Shown here piece after piece: positions 42,937 to 44,838 of a stretch of DNA of 44,838 nt. Position numbers and translations under genes: made by a program. Position 1 is the first letter of the stretch. Every line of letters starts with the position of its first letter. This stretch comes from Bradyrhizobium guangdongense (lineage in GTDB: Bacteria > Pseudomonadota > Alphaproteobacteria > Rhizobiales > Xanthobacteraceae): the NCBI RefSeq assembly GCF_006483445.1, contig NZ_PPPT01000016.1, positions 1-44,838 on the forward strand, read 5' to 3'. Under the pieces are notes generated by a model. It did not search any database. It worked only from the letters and a program-made list of their open reading frames with translations, and had not been told where the DNA came from.

Positions 42937-43221
42937 ATGACGCCGATGTGGAAAGTCTTACCAGCCCTGCTGTTGCTGGCCGCGCCCGCCTTGGCGCAGC
43001 CCGCGCCGAAAAATGCGGCCGCGCGCGCCGATCCCTGCGCGCCGATCGGGCGTACCGCCGACGGCAAGCTGGTCTACTCCATGAAGTGCGAGACCATTCC
43101 GGTGCCATTAGCGCCTCCGCCATCACCGCAGGCCGAGGTGAAGGAGGCCCTGCCGGCCGCCGAGCCCGAACCGGAGGTGCGGCGCAGCGGCATTTTTGGC
43201 TGGTCCTACGACCGCAGGTGA
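42937..43221 (+). CDS. small exported hypothetical protein
   Basis: 94-aa protein with a signal peptide (WKVLPALLLLAAPALAQPAP). The mature part has two cysteines (DPCAPIG and SMKCETI) and a Pro-rich stretch, then RRSGIFGWSYDRR. I do not recognise a family. ATG at 42937; ATG 42946 is an alternative. Confidence 0.65.
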   Translation: MTPMWKVLPALLLLAAPALAQPAPKNAAARADPCAPIGRTADGKLVYSMKCETIPVPLAPPPSPQAEVKEALPAAEPEPEVRRSGIFGWSYDRR

Positions 43222-43323
43222 GCCGGGTCAGCCACTTGCGCGGGGCCCGCCGGAGTGCTTTTGCTAAAGCGATCCCCTTGGAGGACAAGCGTTTCCCCTG
43301 GCCCTCCGACCCAGAGAGATGAG

Positions 43324-43737
43324 ATGAGCAAACTCGTTATCCGCGCCGGCGATTTCACCTTCGATGCCCGCTTCGAGGAGCAGTCGGCGCCCAAGACCGT
43401 GGCTGCATTCCGGAAAGCGCTGCCGTTCGAAAGCCACATCATCCATGTGCGCTGGAGCGGCGAGGGCGTGTGGATGCCGCTCGGCGACCTCGATTTCGGC
43501 GTCGGCTACGAGAACCACACCAGCTATCCCGCGCCCGGCCAGATCATCCTCTATCCCGGCGGCATCAGCGAGACCGAGATTTTGATGGCCTATGGCGGCG
43601 TGCACTTTGCGAGCAAGATGGGCCAGCTCGCCGGCAACCATTTCATCACGGTGACCTCGGGCCTGGAAAACCTGGCGACGCTCGGCAAGGCGGTGCTGTG
43701 GAAGGGGGCCCTCCCGATCCGCTTCGAGGAAGTCTGA
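43324..43737 (+). CDS. DUF3830 cyclophilin-like protein
   Basis: 137-aa protein beginning MSKLVIRAGDFTFDARFEEQ and containing HIIHVRWSGEGVWMPLG, SYPAPGQIILYPGGISETE and FASKMGQLAGNHF, the layout of DUF3830 (cyclophilin-like fold). No signal peptide. It is 1 bp upstream of the allantoinase gene, so it belongs to the ureide operon. Start at 43324 is preceded by AGAG; the longer reading from 43255 is unlikely. Confidence 0.85.
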   Translation: MSKLVIRAGDFTFDARFEEQSAPKTVAAFRKALPFESHIIHVRWSGEGVWMPLGDLDFGVGYENHTSYPAPGQIILYPGGISETEILMAYGGVHFASKMGQLAGNHFITVTSGLENLATLGKAVLWKGALPIRFEEV

Positions 43738-43738
43738 C

Positions 43739-44671
43739 TTGTCGGACATACGCTATCCGCGCGATCTCCGCGGCTACGGCCGCAACCCGCCGCATCCGCA
43801 ATGGCCCGGTAACGCGCGCGTGGCGGTGCAGTTCGTCGTCAATTTCGAGGAGGGCGGCGAGAACAACATCCTGCACGGCGACCGTGCGTCCGAGGCGTTT
43901 CTGTCCGACGTGCTGGGCGCGCAGCCCTGGCCCGGCCAGCGCCACGCCAATATCGAATCGATGTTCGAATATGGCTCGCGCGCCGGCTTCTGGCGGCTGT
44001 GGCGGATGTTCTCGATGCGCAAATGGCCGACCACCGTGTTCGGTGTCGCCACTGCGCTCAAGCGCAACCCCGAGATCGTCGCGGCCATGAAGGAGGCGGG
44101 CTGGGATATCGCCAGCCACAGCCTGAAATGGATCGAGCACAAGGACATGAGCGAGGAGGTGGAGCGCGCCGAGATCGCCGAGTCGATCCGCGTGCACACC
44201 GAGGCCACCGGTTCGCGGCCGCTCGGCTGGTACACCGGCCGTTCCTCGATCAACACCAACCGGCTGCTGATGGAGGAGGGCGGCTTCCTCTATCTCTGCG
44301 ACTCCTATGCCGACGATCTGCCCTATTGGGTGAAGGGTCCGCGCGGCAAGCAGCTCATGATCCCCTATACGCTGGACGCCAACGACATGCGTTTCATCAA
44401 TCCGCAGGGCTTTGCGGAGGGCGAACAGTTCTTCACCTACCTCAAGGATGCCTTCGACGTGCTCTATGCCGAGGGCGAGACCGCGCCGAAGATGATGTCG
44501 GTGGGGCTGCATTGCCGCCTGGCCGGCCGGCCCGGCCGCGCCGCGGGCCTCATTCGCTTCCTCGACTATGTCGGCAAGCACGAGCGGGTCTGGGTGCCGA
44601 CGCGGCTGGAGATCGCGCAGCACTGGCACGACAAGCTCAACCATCTCGCCAATGATGCGTTCGAGGTCTAG
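43739..44671 (+). CDS. puuE: allantoinase PuuE-type (polysaccharide deacetylase fold)
   Basis: 310-aa protein of the PuuE group. The start region SDIRYPRDLRGYGRNPPHP and the core VQFVVNFEEGGENN and GWDIASHSLKWIEH (His) match allantoinases of this cofactor-independent type. These enzymes hydrolyse allantoin to allantoate. Start is TTG at 43739, one base after the DUF3830 stop, suggesting coupling. The next gene, uraD-type, starts 4 bp after the stop. Confidence 0.92.
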   Translation: MSDIRYPRDLRGYGRNPPHPQWPGNARVAVQFVVNFEEGGENNILHGDRASEAFLSDVLGAQPWPGQRHANIESMFEYGSRAGFWRLWRMFSMRKWPTTVFGVATALKRNPEIVAAMKEAGWDIASHSLKWIEHKDMSEEVERAEIAESIRVHTEATGSRPLGWYTGRSSINTNRLLMEEGGFLYLCDSYADDLPYWVKGPRGKQLMIPYTLDANDMRFINPQGFAEGEQFFTYLKDAFDVLYAEGETAPKMMSVGLHCRLAGRPGRAAGLIRFLDYVGKHERVWVPTRLEIAQHWHDKLNHLANDAFEV

Positions 44672-44675
44672 CGCG

Positions 44676-44838
44676 ATGTCGCAGATATCACTGTCTGATC
44701 TCAACGCAGCCAGCAAAGCCGATTTCGTCGCGGCGCTCGCCAATGTCGTCGAATATTCGCCCTGGATCGCGGAAGGGATTTTCGAGCAGCGGCCGTTCGC
44801 CGGGATCAACCAGTTGCACGCCGCCATCAAGGGCGCGA
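44676..44838 (+). CDS. uraD: OHCU decarboxylase, N-terminal part (cut by window end)
   Basis: 54 complete codons from ATG 44676 to the window edge. The opening SLSDLNAASKADFVAALANVV, followed by EYSPWIAE, is the usual start of 2-oxo-4-hydroxy-4-carboxy-5-ureidoimidazoline decarboxylase, which makes S-allantoin from the uricase product. It follows puuE directly, completing a urate-to-allantoate segment. The catalytic His region lies outside the window. Confidence 0.9.
   Translation, partial: MSQISLSDLNAASKADFVAALANVVEYSPWIAEGIFEQRPFAGINQLHAAIKGA

Noticed and set aside
1..44838. CRISPR array, tRNA or rRNA genes, insertion sequences
   Set aside because: None seen on either strand; the repeats found are palindromic intergenic elements, not spaced arrays.

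Overview
The window looks like the chromosome of a Bradyrhizobium-type alphaproteobacterium. It is GC-rich with strong third-position GC bias, the encoded families (DUF3280, DUF2798, DUF892, RlpA-like and winged-helix/TolB/TPR regulators) are typical of that group, and palindromic intergenic repeats of the kind common in Bradyrhizobium/Rhodopseudomonas occur between genes. I found no tRNA, rRNA, CRISPR array, transposase or integrase.

Left third (about 1-14870): a PQQ/methylotrophy accessory region. It encodes a SoxYZ-like carrier, a quinoprotein-relay zinc hydrolase, a MoxJ/XoxJ-type binding protein, a Cys-Trp rhodanese-like protein, a CusF-like small protein, and a five-gene export/import cassette (substrate-binding protein, beta-propeller, ATPase, permease, exported protein). 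Next come S-formylglutathione hydrolase, a divergent LuxR-type response regulator/histidine kinase pair and a TonB-dependent receptor. The quinoprotein dehydrogenase itself is not in the window. The ABC cassette plus TonB receptor resembles the lanthanide uptake (lut) locus of Methylorubrum, so I infer that this region serves an XoxF-type, lanthanide-dependent alcohol dehydrogenase and downstream formaldehyde oxidation. A 20-bp tandem repeat fused to a perfect 30-bp palindrome lies between the two-component genes and is the best candidate control site.

Middle (about 14880-24420): a mixed block with an RlpA-like protein, a C45 acyltransferase/peptidase paired with an exported M20 amidohydrolase, a membrane acyltransferase, a membrane-anchored AraC regulator, a winged-helix/TolB/TPR regulator, a small P-loop kinase, a membrane cyclic-nucleotide-binding protein and a two-TM protein.

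Accessory-looking block (about 24420-33040): a gene-poor stretch, a 56-residue membrane protein, a large Asp-box propeller protein with a Lys/Arg-rich tail, a Tat-exported GH1 beta-glucosidase, a second winged-helix/TolB/TPR regulator (paralogue of the first, also with a TTG start), an alpha/beta-hydrolase fused to a class III cyclase, and a dienelactone hydrolase remnant that has lost its middle.

Right part (33185-44838): thiolase, an HU-like protein with a clear terminator, an Hsp20-Lon stress operon, a DUF892 ferritin-like protein, a MarC-family protein, a divergent ClC channel with CBS-like tail, a Gly/Tyr-rich exported protein, DUF2798 and a small exported protein. The window ends in a purine/ureide operon (DUF3830, puuE-type allantoinase, uraD-type decarboxylase cut by the window edge).
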